Assembly: GCA_014804645.1 (NCBI GenBank)
Contig: JAAUZI010000018.1
Location: 45,031 to 109,030, forward strand
Direction: 5' to 3'
DNA: 64,000 nucleotides
DNA from: Lachnospiraceae bacterium
GTDB lineage: Bacteria > Bacillota > Clostridia > Lachnospirales > Lachnospiraceae
Position 1 is the stretch's first letter; the number at the start of each line of letters is the position of its first letter. The notes beneath the pieces are model-generated. The model was not told where the DNA came from. It did no database searches and worked only from the letters and a program-made list of their open reading frames with translations. The position numbers and the translations under genes are program-made. Positions 9,541 through 19,374 of this stretch are shown in pieces.

Positions 9541-10779
9541 ATGTATTCATTAGACGAAGTGAGAAACGTTGACCCCGAGATTGCTCAGGCCATCGAGGAT
9601 GAGCAGGCCCGGCAGAACAGCCATATCGAACTGATCGCATCCGAGAACTGGGTGAGCAAGGCGGTGATGGCGGCCATGGGCAGCCCGCTGACCAACAAGT
9701 ACGCCGAAGGATACCCCGGCAAGCGGTATTACGGCGGCTGCGACTGTGTGGACGTGGTGGAGAATCTCGCCATTGAGAGAGCCAAAGAACTGTTTGGCTG
9801 CGACTATGCCAACGTGCAGCCCCACTCCGGCGCCCAGGCCAACATGGCGGTACAGTTTGCCGTGTGTAAGCCCGGGGATACCATTATGGGCATGAATCTG
9901 GACCACGGCGGACACCTGACCCACGGCAGCCCGGTCAATATGTCGGGAAAATATTTCCACATTGTTCCCTATGGCGTCAACGATGAGGGCTTTATCGACT
10001 ATGACAGGCTGCGCGAGATCGCCCTGGAGGCCAAGCCGAAAATGATCATTGCCGGAGCCTCCGCATATGCCAGAACCATAGATTTCAAGAAATTCAGGGA
10101 GGTTGCCGATGAGGTGGGCGCCGTGCTGATGGTGGACATGGCTCATATCGCCGGACTGGTGGCGGCGGGTCTGCATCCCAGCCCCATTCCCTATGCGGAC
10201 GTGGTGACTACCACCACCCACAAGACCCTGAGAGGTCCCAGGGGCGGCCTGATCCTGTGCAACCAGGAGGCAGCCGACAAATACAATTTCAACAAGGCTA
10301 TCTTCCCCGGTATTCAGGGCGGACCGCTGATGCATGTGATCGCTGCTAAGGCTGTCTGTTTTAAGGAGGCGCTCACAGACGAGTTCAAGGCGTACCAGAA
10401 AGGCATCATCGACAATGCCCAGGCGCTGTGCAAGGGACTGCTGAGCCGCGACATCAAGATCGTTTCCGGCGGCACGGACAATCATCTGATGCTGGTGGAT
10501 CTGACCAATTACGGGCTTACGGGCAAGGCTGTGGAGAAACTGCTGGATGCCGCCCATATCACCTGCAACAAGAACACGATTCCCAATGATCCCCAGTCGC
10601 CCTTTGTGACCAGCGGTGTGAGACTGGGAACTCCCGCCGTGACCTCCCGGGGTATGAACACCGAGGATATGGACCGGATTGCGGAGGCCATAGCTATGGT
10701 GATCAAGGGCGGAGAGGAGAAGATTCCTGAGGCGCGGGCTATCGTGCAGAGTCTGACTGACAAGTATCCTCTGAATTGA
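9541..10779 (+). CDS. glyA: Serine hydroxymethyltransferase
   Basis: [42 protein letters not shown] site [14 protein letters not shown]. Confidence 0.97.
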   Translation: MYSLDEVRNVDPEIAQAIEDEQARQNSHIELIASENWVSKAVMAAMGSPLTNKYAEGYPGKRYYGGCDCVDVVENLAIERAKELFGCDYANVQPHSGAQANMAVQFAVCKPGDTIMGMNLDHGGHLTHGSPVNMSGKYFHIVPYGVNDEGFIDYDRLREIALEAKPKMIIAGASAYARTIDFKKFREVADEVGAVLMVDMAHIAGLVAAGLHPSPIPYADVVTTTTHKTLRGPRGGLILCNQEAADKYNFNKAIFPGIQGGPLMHVIAAKAVCFKEALTDEFKAYQKGIIDNAQALCKGLLSRDIKIVSGGTDNHLMLVDLTNYGLTGKAVEKLLDAAHITCNKNTIPNDPQSPFVTSGVRLGTPAVTSRGMNTEDMDRIAEAIAMVIKGGEEKIPEARAIVQSLTDKYPLN

Positions 10780-10797
10780 CGGAGGCGCAGGAGGATA

Positions 10798-10873
10798 GAT
10801 TGAAAAATCAAAGATTTTTCAATTTTCTATTTGAGCAATATCGCAGACATGGTCCGCGATATGCATGGAGGAT
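10798..10873 (+). repeat. Intergenic stem-loop element, copy C
   Basis: GATTGAAAAATCaaaGATTTTTCAAT then AATATCGCAGACatgGTCCGCGATATGCATGGAGGA, just 5' of ATG 10877. Confidence 0.7.
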
Positions 10874-10876
10874 AAA

Positions 10877-11962
10877 ATGAAAAAAGTTTCTTGTTTGGCG
10901 ATCATATGTGCCGTGGCCGTGGGTATGTCCGGCTGCGGCCTGGGAGCCCAGGTGGGCGGTGCGGTGGACAGAAACCTTGATATGGAGGGTTACACCAGAG
11001 AGGAGAGCACCCAGCCCAGGGAAAGCTCGGATGACGGCGCTGCCAATGTGGATAGTTCAGTAGAAGAGAGCACCGTGGAGCTGAACGAATTCGGCCTGGA
11101 TGAGGAGACCATGGATCTCCTCAAGTACAATATATATGTGGAACTGAACAACACCATTGTGGAGATTCTGGACGACATCGAAAACTATTTCCTGGTGGTG
11201 GACACGGCGGAGGAGTTCCGTTTCCGGGATGATGCGGAGTACAGCTACGGCTATCGGATCAAGGGCTTTAATATGGATGCGGTGGAGGATGCGGAGCTGG
11301 TGTATAACATGGCCCCTGCCTATGAGACATTGGACGGGCTGGTGGCGGATATGCTGCCTTCCATGAGGGAGATCATGGAGACCTTTGACGCCATAGACGA
11401 TTCCGAATACACTTATGAACAGAACCAGTACCAACAGCCCAAGGAGAATCATGCCCGGCTGATGGCCTGTCTGGACGAGTTTACTGCCTATGCCTACGAA
11501 TATCTGGATCAGCTTGATATCATAGCGGATGAGAGAAATGCAATTCAGGAGGCGAAGATGTTGGAGGAGGGCAGGCTGATTATTTACTACTACAGCCGTA
11601 TGCTGACTTTGTCCTCGGAGATTTTGGACGAGATATATGACCAGGGCATAGACGACTACAATCTGACGGAGCTGGATTTGACGCCGATCTATCCGCTGTT
11701 TGAGGAGATGCAGGAGACAGAGGCGGCCTATGACGAGGCAGTCAGCGATAACAATCAGCTGATGATGGAATCACTGTCCAGCCGCCAGGTGTATGTGGAC
11801 GACTGGAACAGCCTGATACAGGCCTTTGAGTGGATGATCAAGCAGGTGGAGAGCGGGGTGCCCTATGAGGATCCCTCCGGAGAGTATCTGGGCGGTCTAC
11901 AGCATATCTATGTGGTGCTGTCAAATAGAGTAGATAGATACAACGCCATATTTGTGAATTAA
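10877..11962 (+). CDS. Lipoprotein, DUF3829/YiiG-like
   Basis: Signal peptide with lipobox (VAVGMSGCGLG) and an acidic helical C-terminal region. Confidence 0.65.
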   Translation: MKKVSCLAIICAVAVGMSGCGLGAQVGGAVDRNLDMEGYTREESTQPRESSDDGAANVDSSVEESTVELNEFGLDEETMDLLKYNIYVELNNTIVEILDDIENYFLVVDTAEEFRFRDDAEYSYGYRIKGFNMDAVEDAELVYNMAPAYETLDGLVADMLPSMREIMETFDAIDDSEYTYEQNQYQQPKENHARLMACLDEFTAYAYEYLDQLDIIADERNAIQEAKMLEEGRLIIYYYSRMLTLSSEILDEIYDQGIDDYNLTELDLTPIYPLFEEMQETEAAYDEAVSDNNQLMMESLSSRQVYVDDWNSLIQAFEWMIKQVESGVPYEDPSGEYLGGLQHIYVVLSNRVDRYNAIFVN

Positions 11963-12057
11963 TTTGAAAAATTCTGTGAAATGGGGCTTGCGTTTATGGC
12001 AGGCTCATGCTAAAATATCTTTCGTTGACGTACAAATGTACGCAGGAGAAACACATC

Positions 12058-12501
12058 ATGAAGGATAATGTCAAGTACTATATGGTGCGGAAGAAAGCTA
12101 TTCCGGAGGTGCTTTTGAAGGTGGTGGAGGCTAAGAGTCTCCTGGAAACTGAGAAAGTGGATACCATACAGGAAGCGGTGGATGCGGTAGGCATCAGCAG
12201 GAGTTCCTTTTACAAATACAAGGACGACATATTTGAATTCCATGACAATGCCCGCGGAACGTCTATCACCCTGACGCTGCAGATGGATGATGAGCCGGGG
12301 CTGCTGTCGGATGTATTGAAGATTATTGCGGAGTTTGGCGGGAACATCCTGACCATTCACCAGAGCATTCCGATCAATGGAGTGGCCTCCCTGAGTATCA
12401 GTATACAGGTGCTGCAGACCACAGGGGATGTGGCGCGGATGATACAGGAGCTGGAGAGCCAAAGCGGCGTACATCATGTGATGATTCTGGCAAAGGAATA
12501 A
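12058..12501 (+). CDS. ACT domain-containing protein (PheB-like)
   Basis: YYMVRKKAIPEVLLKVVEAKSLLETEKVDTIQEAVDAVGISRSSFYKYKD, then ACT core; adjacent to hom. Confidence 0.85.
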   Translation: MKDNVKYYMVRKKAIPEVLLKVVEAKSLLETEKVDTIQEAVDAVGISRSSFYKYKDDIFEFHDNARGTSITLTLQMDDEPGLLSDVLKIIAEFGGNILTIHQSIPINGVASLSISIQVLQTTGDVARMIQELESQSGVHHVMILAKE

Positions 12502-12542
12502 TGAGACGAGAGGGCTGCCGGGCAGCAGAATGTGAGGAAGAT

Positions 12543-13754
12543 ATGATTTATGTAGCGGTATTGGGATATGGCACCGTGGGGAGCGGTGTGGTGGAGGTCA
12601 TCGAGAAGAATAAGGAGATGGTGAACAAGAAGTCTGCGGCGGAGCTGGAGATCAAGTATATTCTGGATCTGCGTGATTTCCCCGGAGATCCCTATGAGCA
12701 GAAGGTGGTTCACGATGTGAATATCATTCTGGATGATCCCGACGTCACCATTGTCTGTGAGACCATGGGCGGAGTGAAACCGGCATATGATTTTACCAGA
12801 GCGGCGCTGGAGAGAGGCAAGAGCGTATGCACCTCCAACAAGGAGCTGGTGGCAAGCCACGGCCCGGAGCTGCTGCAGATCGCCCGCGAGCACAGCTGCA
12901 ACTATCTCTTTGAGGCCAGTGTGGGCGGCGGCATTCCCATTATCCGCCCGCTGAACTATTCGCTGACTGCGGAGAAACTGGAGGCCATCACGGGTATTTT
13001 GAACGGCACCACCAACTATATTCTGACCAAGATGGAGAGAGAGGGCGCGGATTTTGCCGCCACGCTGAAAAAAGCCCAGGAGAAGGGGTATGCTGAGCGG
13101 AATCCTGAGGCGGACATTGAGGGCTACGACGCCTGCCGCAAGATTGCGATCCTGTCCTCACTGATGACCGGACAGAACGTATCTTATGAGAATATATACA
13201 CGGAGGGCATCTCCAAAATTACGGCGGACGATTTTGTCTACGCCAGAGCCGCGGGCAGATCCATCAAGCTGCTGGCTATGAGCAAGGACACCCCGGAGGG
13301 GACGCTGGCAATGGTGGCTCCCTGCATGATTACGCCGGAGAATCCCCTCTATATGGTCAGCGGCGTGTTCAACGCAGTGTGTGTGCGGGGCAATATGCTG
13401 GGTGATTCCATGTACTATGGAAAGGGCGCGGGCAAGCTGCCCACCGCCAGCGCGGTGGTATCTGATGTGGTGGACTGTGCCAGACACCAGGGCAAGACCA
13501 TCATGTGTTTCTGGAATCAGGAGCAGGCAAAGCTGGTGGATATCGGCGACGTGGAAAGAGGATTCTTTGTGAGGGCCAGGAACGAGGCGGCAGCGGACAT
13601 TGAGGCGGCTTTCCCTGGTGCGGAGAGAATCGAGGCGGAGGGAAGAACCCAAGACTGTGGTTATCTCGTCCCGCCCATGAAAGAAAGAGAATTCGCGGCA
13701 AAGTACGAGGCGCTGGGTGACAAGGTACTAAGCAGAATCCGTCTGGAGGGCTAG
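12543..13754 (+). CDS. hom: Homoserine dehydrogenase
   Basis: VAVLGYGTVGSGVVEV, GILNGTTNYILTKM, NPEADIEGYDACRKIAILSSL. Confidence 0.95.
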   Translation: MIYVAVLGYGTVGSGVVEVIEKNKEMVNKKSAAELEIKYILDLRDFPGDPYEQKVVHDVNIILDDPDVTIVCETMGGVKPAYDFTRAALERGKSVCTSNKELVASHGPELLQIAREHSCNYLFEASVGGGIPIIRPLNYSLTAEKLEAITGILNGTTNYILTKMEREGADFAATLKKAQEKGYAERNPEADIEGYDACRKIAILSSLMTGQNVSYENIYTEGISKITADDFVYARAAGRSIKLLAMSKDTPEGTLAMVAPCMITPENPLYMVSGVFNAVCVRGNMLGDSMYYGKGAGKLPTASAVVSDVVDCARHQGKTIMCFWNQEQAKLVDIGDVERGFFVRARNEAAADIEAAFPGAERIEAEGRTQDCGYLVPPMKEREFAAKYEALGDKVLSRIRLEG

Positions 13755-13791
13755 ACAGGCGTATTTTATAAGAGAATCGAGGAAGGGTATC

Positions 13792-15111
13792 ATGAGAAAG
13801 GTAGTGAAATTCGGCGGCAGCTCTCTGGCAAGCGCCGAGCAGTTTAAAAAAGTAGGCAACATTATCCATGCGGATGAGGAGAGAAAGTTTGTGGTTCCCT
13901 CCGCCCCCGGAAAGCGTGACGACAAAGACACCAAGGTCACTGACATGCTGTATGGCTGCTATGCTCTGGCGGACGCAGATCAGGATTTTAGTGCGGAGCT
14001 GAAGGCCATCAAAGCCCGGTATCAGGAGATCATCAACGGCCTGGGGCTGTCCCTGTCTCTGGAGGAGGAATTTGCGGTAATTGAGAAGCAGTTCAAGGAA
14101 AAGGCTGGCAGCAACTATGCCGCATCTCGCGGAGAATATTTGAACGGTATTATTATGGCGGCCTATTTGGATTATGAGTTTGTGGACGCGGCGGACGTGA
14201 TCTTTTTTGATAAGAATGGCGAGTTTGACGCGGACAGGACCAACGAGGTACTCTCTGCCAGACTGGCCCACTGTGAAAATGCGGTGATTCCCGGTTTTTA
14301 CGGCTCTATGCCAGACGGTATGATAAAGACCTTTTCCAGAGGCGGCTCTGATATTACCGGCTCCATCGTTGCCAAGGCCGTCAAGGCGGACGTGTACGAG
14401 AACTGGACGGATGTATCGGGCGTTCTGGTTACGGACCCTCATATCATAGAAAATCCAGAGCCCATTGATGTTATTACATACAGGGAACTCAGAGAGTTGG
14501 CATACATGGGTTTCCCGGTGCTGCATGAGGATGCGATCTTTCCGGTGCGGCAGCAGGGAATTCCCATCAATATCCGTAACACCAACGCACCGCAGGACAA
14601 TGGTACATGGATCGTGGGAAGTACCTGTCAGAAGTCCCGGTTTGTAATCACCGGTATCGCCGGCAAAAAAGGTTTTTGCGCGGTGAATATCGAAAAGGAT
14701 AAGATGAATTCCGAGATCGGCTTTGGACGCAGGGTACTGCAGGCTTTTGAGGACAATGGTATATCCTTTGAGCATGTGCCCTCCGGCATAGACACTCTGA
14801 CTGTGTTTGTGCACCAGGATGAGTTTATGCACAAGGAGCAGAAGGTGGTGGCGGCCATTCACCGCCTGGCAGAGCCGGAATCCATTGAGATCGAGTCCGA
14901 CCTGGCCTTGATCGCAGTGGTGGGACGGGGCATGAAGTCTACCCGGGGCACTGCGGGACGCATTTTCTCCGCTCTGGCCCACAACAATGTGAACGTGAAA
15001 ATGATTGACCAGGGTTCCTCCGAGCTGAATATTATTATCGGTGTTGCCAACGAGGACTTTGAGAATGCCATTCGCGCCATCTATGATATTTTTGTGGTCG
15101 CGCAGCTGTAA
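13792..15111 (+). CDS. Aspartate kinase
   Basis: VVKFGGSSLASAEQFKKVGNII, FSRGGSDITGSIVAKAV, two ACT domains. Confidence 0.95.
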   Translation: MRKVVKFGGSSLASAEQFKKVGNIIHADEERKFVVPSAPGKRDDKDTKVTDMLYGCYALADADQDFSAELKAIKARYQEIINGLGLSLSLEEEFAVIEKQFKEKAGSNYAASRGEYLNGIIMAAYLDYEFVDAADVIFFDKNGEFDADRTNEVLSARLAHCENAVIPGFYGSMPDGMIKTFSRGGSDITGSIVAKAVKADVYENWTDVSGVLVTDPHIIENPEPIDVITYRELRELAYMGFPVLHEDAIFPVRQQGIPINIRNTNAPQDNGTWIVGSTCQKSRFVITGIAGKKGFCAVNIEKDKMNSEIGFGRRVLQAFEDNGISFEHVPSGIDTLTVFVHQDEFMHKEQKVVAAIHRLAEPESIEIESDLALIAVVGRGMKSTRGTAGRIFSALAHNNVNVKMIDQGSSELNIIIGVANEDFENAIRAIYDIFVVAQL

Positions 15112-15130
15112 AAAAATAAAACCAATGACA

Positions 15131-15173
15131 GGGCTGTCTGGAAGAGATACTGTGTCCGGGCAGTCTTTTTTAT
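15131..15173 (+). terminator. Rho-independent terminator after aspartate kinase
   Basis: GGCTGTCTGG...CCGGGCAGTCTTTTTTA stem with G-U pairs and T-tract. Confidence 0.75.
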
Positions 15174-15285
15174 GTGCGTGGCGGATATTCTTACTGAAAA
15201 TATGGATTTTTTTTGCCAAAAATTGTCAAAATTTAGGTATAAAAAATAAATATTGAAAAAAATAAAAGTTTTTTGTAAAAATGCG

Positions 15286-15313
15286 TTGACAAATAAAAAA
15301 TACCTGCTATAAT
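15286..15313 (+). promoter_or_regulatory. Strong sigma-A promoter for the candidate small RNA
   Basis: TTGACA-16-TATAAT, both hexamers consensus. Confidence 0.75.
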
Positions 15314-15319
15314 AAAATC

Positions 15320-15482
15320 ATACAAAAGAGATCAAACAAACGATTCCAAAATAAACATAGGAGGAAGGGCCAATGTACTAATGATAACGGAATCAAAAAA
15401 TACAATACGGAGGTAAAGACCATTGGACAGCATAGTTTGAAGGGAGCACATCAAGAAATGATTGATGTGCTCCCTTTCTGTG
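15320..15482 (+). ncRNA. Candidate small structured RNA (about 160 nt)
   Basis: Consensus promoter, no substantial ORF, CCAATG/CATTGG long-range pairing, 14-bp terminal hairpin AAGGGAGCACATCA/TGATGTGCTCCCTT. Confidence 0.5.
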
Positions 15483-15487
15483 TATAA

Positions 15488-15579
15488 AGTATGAAACTTC
15501 GTTTCATATACGTATTCGTGTAGTATCACAGGTGAAACAGTAGTTGGCTTTGCCAACTACAGATATGCATGTAGAGGCA
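15488..15579 (+). repeat. Intergenic stem-loop element, copy E
   Basis: GAAACttcGTTTC ... TAGTATCACAGG...GTAGTTGGCtttGCCAACTACAGATATGCATG. Confidence 0.65.
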
Positions 15580-15704
15580 AGTCTTTTTTCTTAATTTTAT
15601 AAAAAAAAGTATTTTTGTGTAGAAAAATGGCGGCTAATAGGGTATACTTTTGCTGTATATGCAATATGACGGGCAGTGTGAACATAGAAAGGCTATGAAT
15701 ACAG

Positions 15705-17060
15705 ATGGATAATCAGCAGGATAAATTGCAGCAGCAGAGGGACGCACGGAGAAAGAGAAGACAGCGCAATCAGATATTAGCGTATATCACGCTGTTGCTG
15801 TTGATTGCCCTGTTGGCCGCGGGCATTGTGACCGGAGTCAAATATCTGACCCAGTGGCAGGAGCAGAAGAGGCAGGAGGAACAGGAGCAGCAGGAGAGTC
15901 TGCAGTCCATGCTGGAGCAGCAGATGCAGGAGGAAGAGGAGAGCATCGAGGCACCGCCGGAAGTGCCGGAGGCGACGCCCGAGCCGATACCGGAGCTGAC
16001 TCCGGAGGAGAAGCTGGATCAGGTCATTAATTCCATGATCGACTCCATGCCTCTGGAAGACAAGGTAGCAGGTCTGTTCTTTGTCACCCCGGAGTCGATT
16101 ACCAATGTGGAAACCGCAGTGAAGGCGGGAGACGGCACCAGGGACGCGCTGACTAGATATGCCGTGGGCGGCATTGTCTACAGCCAAAAGAATATCAGGG
16201 ACGCAGAGCAGTTTCGTGAGATGTTAAGCAATACGGAATTGTACAGTAAATACTCGATTTTCCTCGGTATAGAGGAGGAGGGGGGCAGTATAAGTCCACT
16301 GGCGGCTGCGGGCCTGATACCAAAACAGTCCTCCGCAGCTGACATCGGAGCCGGCGGAGACGCGTCGGCCGCCTACCAGGCGGGAACCGGACTGGGCACA
16401 GGACTGACTTCCTACGGAATCAATGTGGATTTTGCCCCGGTGGCAGATCTGGCCAATGTGGAGGGCAGCGTGATGGCCTCCAGGGCCTACGGCAGCGATG
16501 CGGAGGCAGTGGCGGCCTATGTAAACAATATGGTAAGTGCCATGCGGGAGCAGGGTGTGACTGCATGCGTAAAGCATTTTCCCTGCGGTGGCGGCACGGC
16601 GGCTGACACCCATGAGGGGCTGGCTGTGTCGGATAGAACTGCAGAGGAGTTGCGCAGCCAGGAGCTGGCAGTGTATCAGAGCAGCATAGATTCGGGCGTT
16701 CAGATGATTATGGTGGGACATACGGCTGTACCCGCGCTGACGGGGGATAACACGCCGGCGTCCCTGTCCAGTGTGATTGTGACGAATTTGCTGCGAGGCG
16801 AAATGGGATATCGCGGCGTGATTATCACGGACGCCATGGATATGAAAGCGATCTCAGAGTACTATAGTTCAGGGCAGGCGGCTGTGCTGGCTCTGAAAGC
16901 CGGCTGTGATATGATACTGATGCCGGAGAATTTTGAGGAGGCTTATGAGGCCGTGTTGGCGGCGGTTCAGGACGGAACGATCTCGGAGGAGAGGATCAAT
17001 GACGCTCTGCGCAGAATCTACCGCATTAAATGTGCCGACAGGTTGAATCTGGGAGAATAG
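15705..17060 (+). CDS. Membrane-anchored glycoside hydrolase family 3 protein (NagZ-like, divergent)
   Basis: N-terminal TM, then KVAGLFFVTPES, YGINVDFAPVADL, CVKHFPCGGGTAADTHEG, VIITDAMDMKAI. Confidence 0.82.
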   Translation: MDNQQDKLQQQRDARRKRRQRNQILAYITLLLLIALLAAGIVTGVKYLTQWQEQKRQEEQEQQESLQSMLEQQMQEEEESIEAPPEVPEATPEPIPELTPEEKLDQVINSMIDSMPLEDKVAGLFFVTPESITNVETAVKAGDGTRDALTRYAVGGIVYSQKNIRDAEQFREMLSNTELYSKYSIFLGIEEEGGSISPLAAAGLIPKQSSAADIGAGGDASAAYQAGTGLGTGLTSYGINVDFAPVADLANVEGSVMASRAYGSDAEAVAAYVNNMVSAMREQGVTACVKHFPCGGGTAADTHEGLAVSDRTAEELRSQELAVYQSSIDSGVQMIMVGHTAVPALTGDNTPASLSSVIVTNLLRGEMGYRGVIITDAMDMKAISEYYSSGQAAVLALKAGCDMILMPENFEEAYEAVLAAVQDGTISEERINDALRRIYRIKCADRLNLGE

Positions 17061-17200
17061 GGAATCGGCGACAGACAACTGAGGGTGATATCTGCCCACA
17101 GTTGTCTGTATTGTATATGCAATTTCTTTTTTTAAAATAACAGTTGACAAACCACAAAACCTATTGTATAGTATATTTTGTTCAGAGTGATCTGACATAT

Positions 17201-17272
<72 letters not shown>

Positions 17273-17373
17273 CTTTTTATTTGTCCAATTTTCTTTCTCC
17301 CTTTTCGGAATTGTGTACCTGTAAAAAGTAAGTTATAATAACATTAACAAATCGGGATTAGTGGAGCGCTACA

Positions 17374-17712
17374 ATGTCAGTTTCTTTACTTGTTTTTAAA
17401 GGTGAGGATTTTAACAATTCAAAAAGCCAAGTGATTGCCGAAATGCCTGTTTCATTTCAAAATGTTTGGAATGAAACGTGGGAAAAAGCCATTTCTGAAT
17501 GTAAAATCAAAATATTTGTATGCGGTGGGATGTTCTCAATAAATGCAATTCCAAGTGTACTAACGGAGTTAGATTCTATTTTTGATTGGGTAAATAATAA
17601 TGGTGGCAGAGATATGAAATATATCCAAAACAGGATACAAGAACTGAAAGAATTTTTGAATGGTTTCTATAATGAACAAGAAAATTTAGATTACTGGTTT
17701 GATTTGGGATAG
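17374..17712 (+). CDS. Hypothetical protein in an AT-rich accessory patch
   Basis: 112-aa ORF, low GC relative to neighbours. Confidence 0.55.
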   Translation: MSVSLLVFKGEDFNNSKSQVIAEMPVSFQNVWNETWEKAISECKIKIFVCGGMFSINAIPSVLTELDSIFDWVNNNGGRDMKYIQNRIQELKEFLNGFYNEQENLDYWFDLG

Positions 17713-17797
17713 ATAGAATACACTTTTCTGAAAAGGGATTTTTCTTTTGAGTTCATTTGCTTTTCACGAAAAACTTTTACTAATTTGAAAAAAAGTG

Positions 17798-17826
17798 TTG
17801 ACAAATGGTAATAAAAGGTTTAGAAT
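17798..17826 (+). promoter_or_regulatory. Predicted promoter for metY
   Basis: TTGACA-17-TAGAAT. Confidence 0.7.
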
Positions 17827-17876
17827 TCCTTGTAAACCGATAGGAATTATATAAAATGAAAGTGAGGAATATAATT

Positions 17877-19184
17877 ATGAGCAAAAAAACATATGCGGAG
17901 AGAAATTTAAAGTTTGAGACATTGCAGCTCCATGTGGGACAGGAGCAGCCCGATCCGGTGACAGACGCCAGAGCGGTTCCGATCTACCAGACCTCCTCCT
18001 ATGTGTTCCGCAACAGCGACCATGCTGCGGCGAGATTCAATCTCAGCGACGCAGGCAATATTTACGGCAGACTGACCAATCCCACAGAGGATGTGTTTGA
18101 GAAAAGGATAGCGGCTCTGGAGGGCGGCGTGGCGGCCCTGGCGGTTGGCTCCGGCGCGGCGGCGATTGCATATACTTTCCAGAATCTGGCTCATGCGGGG
18201 GACCATATCGTGGCGGCCAAGAATATCTATGGCGGTACATACAATCTGCTGGCCCACACTCTGACGGAGTACGGCATCAGCACCACCTTTGTGGACCCGT
18301 TCAACTATGAGGAGGTGGAGGCCGCCATTCAGGACAACACCAAGGTATTGTTTATCGAGACCCTGGGCAATCCCAACTCCGATGTGGTGGATATCGAGAA
18401 ACTGGCGGGCATCGCCCATGCGCACAAGATACCACTGGCTATAGATAATACATTTGCAACTCCCTATCTGGTACGGCCCATAGAGTACGGCGCGGACATC
18501 GTGGTGCATTCCGCCACCAAATTCATCGGCGGCCATGGCACCACCATCGGCGGTGTGATTGTGGACAGCGGAAAATTTGACTGGGAGGCCAGCGGCAAGT
18601 TTCCCTCTCTGACCGAGCCTAACCCCAGCTATCACGGCGTCAGCTTTACCAAGGCCGTGGGCCCGGCTGCCTTCGTGACCAAGATTCGCGCTATTCTGCT
18701 GCGGGACACCGGGGCTACCCTGTCGCCCTTCCATGCCTTTATCTTCCTACAGGGGCTGGAGACATTGTCCCTCAGGGTGGAGCGCCATGTGGAGAATGCG
18801 CTGAAGGTGGTGCAGTATCTGGCAAAACATCCCCAGGTGGAGAAGGTGCATCATCCCTCCGTGTCAGACGATCCCGAGCAGCAGGCGCTGTATCAGAAGT
18901 ATTTCCCCAATGGGGGCGGTTCCATCTTCACCTTTGAAATCAAGGGCGATGCCCGGAAGGCCAAGGATTTTATCGACAATCTGGAGCTGTTCTCCCTGCT
19001 GGCCAACGTGGCGGATGTAAAGAGTCTGGTGATTCATCCTGCCTCCACCACGCACTCCCAGTTGAATGAGGAAGAGCTGGCAGACCAGGGAATCAAGCCC
19101 AACACGATCCGTCTGTCCATCGGTACGGAGCATGTTGAGGATATTATTGAGGACTTGGAGGAGGCGTTCAAGGCAGTGCAGTAG
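17877..19184 (+). CDS. metY: O-acetylhomoserine aminocarboxypropyltransferase/cysteine synthase-type PLP enzyme
   Basis: FETLQLHVGQEQPDPVTDARAVPIYQTSSYVF, IVVHSATKFIGGHGTTIGG. Confidence 0.93.
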   Translation: MSKKTYAERNLKFETLQLHVGQEQPDPVTDARAVPIYQTSSYVFRNSDHAAARFNLSDAGNIYGRLTNPTEDVFEKRIAALEGGVAALAVGSGAAAIAYTFQNLAHAGDHIVAAKNIYGGTYNLLAHTLTEYGISTTFVDPFNYEEVEAAIQDNTKVLFIETLGNPNSDVVDIEKLAGIAHAHKIPLAIDNTFATPYLVRPIEYGADIVVHSATKFIGGHGTTIGGVIVDSGKFDWEASGKFPSLTEPNPSYHGVSFTKAVGPAAFVTKIRAILLRDTGATLSPFHAFIFLQGLETLSLRVERHVENALKVVQYLAKHPQVEKVHHPSVSDDPEQQALYQKYFPNGGGSIFTFEIKGDARKAKDFIDNLELFSLLANVADVKSLVIHPASTTHSQLNEEELADQGIKPNTIRLSIGTEHVEDIIEDLEEAFKAVQ

Positions 19185-19211
19185 GCAGCGCCTGTAAATG
19201 GAAAGACAGAT

Positions 19212-19260
19212 AAGCTGTCGGTGTTCTCTTTTATAAGAGGAATCATCGGCAGCTTTTTTA
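19212..19260 (+). terminator. Terminator after metY
   Basis: AAGCTGTCGGTG...CATCGGCAGCTTTTTTA. Confidence 0.7.
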
Positions 19261-19374
19261 TTGCCAGAACAAATCGGTAATATATACGCAAATTCGATTA
19301 CCGGATGTGTTGACTATGCTCTGGATATGGGATATTGTATAAATGTCAGTATTGATAAAAAGAAATGAAACGAG

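Noticed and set aside
10780-10876. Glycine or other known riboswitch near glyA
   Set aside because: Sequence is explained by the dispersed stem-loop element; no glycine-aptamer motifs.
13740-13800. Lysine riboswitch before aspartate kinase
   Set aside because: Spacer is only about 40 nt, too short for an L-box.
13501-15219. 572-aa minus-strand ORF antisense to aspartate kinase
   Set aside because: Opposes a well-identified gene; composition (H/R/L-rich) is typical of a shadow ORF from codon bias.
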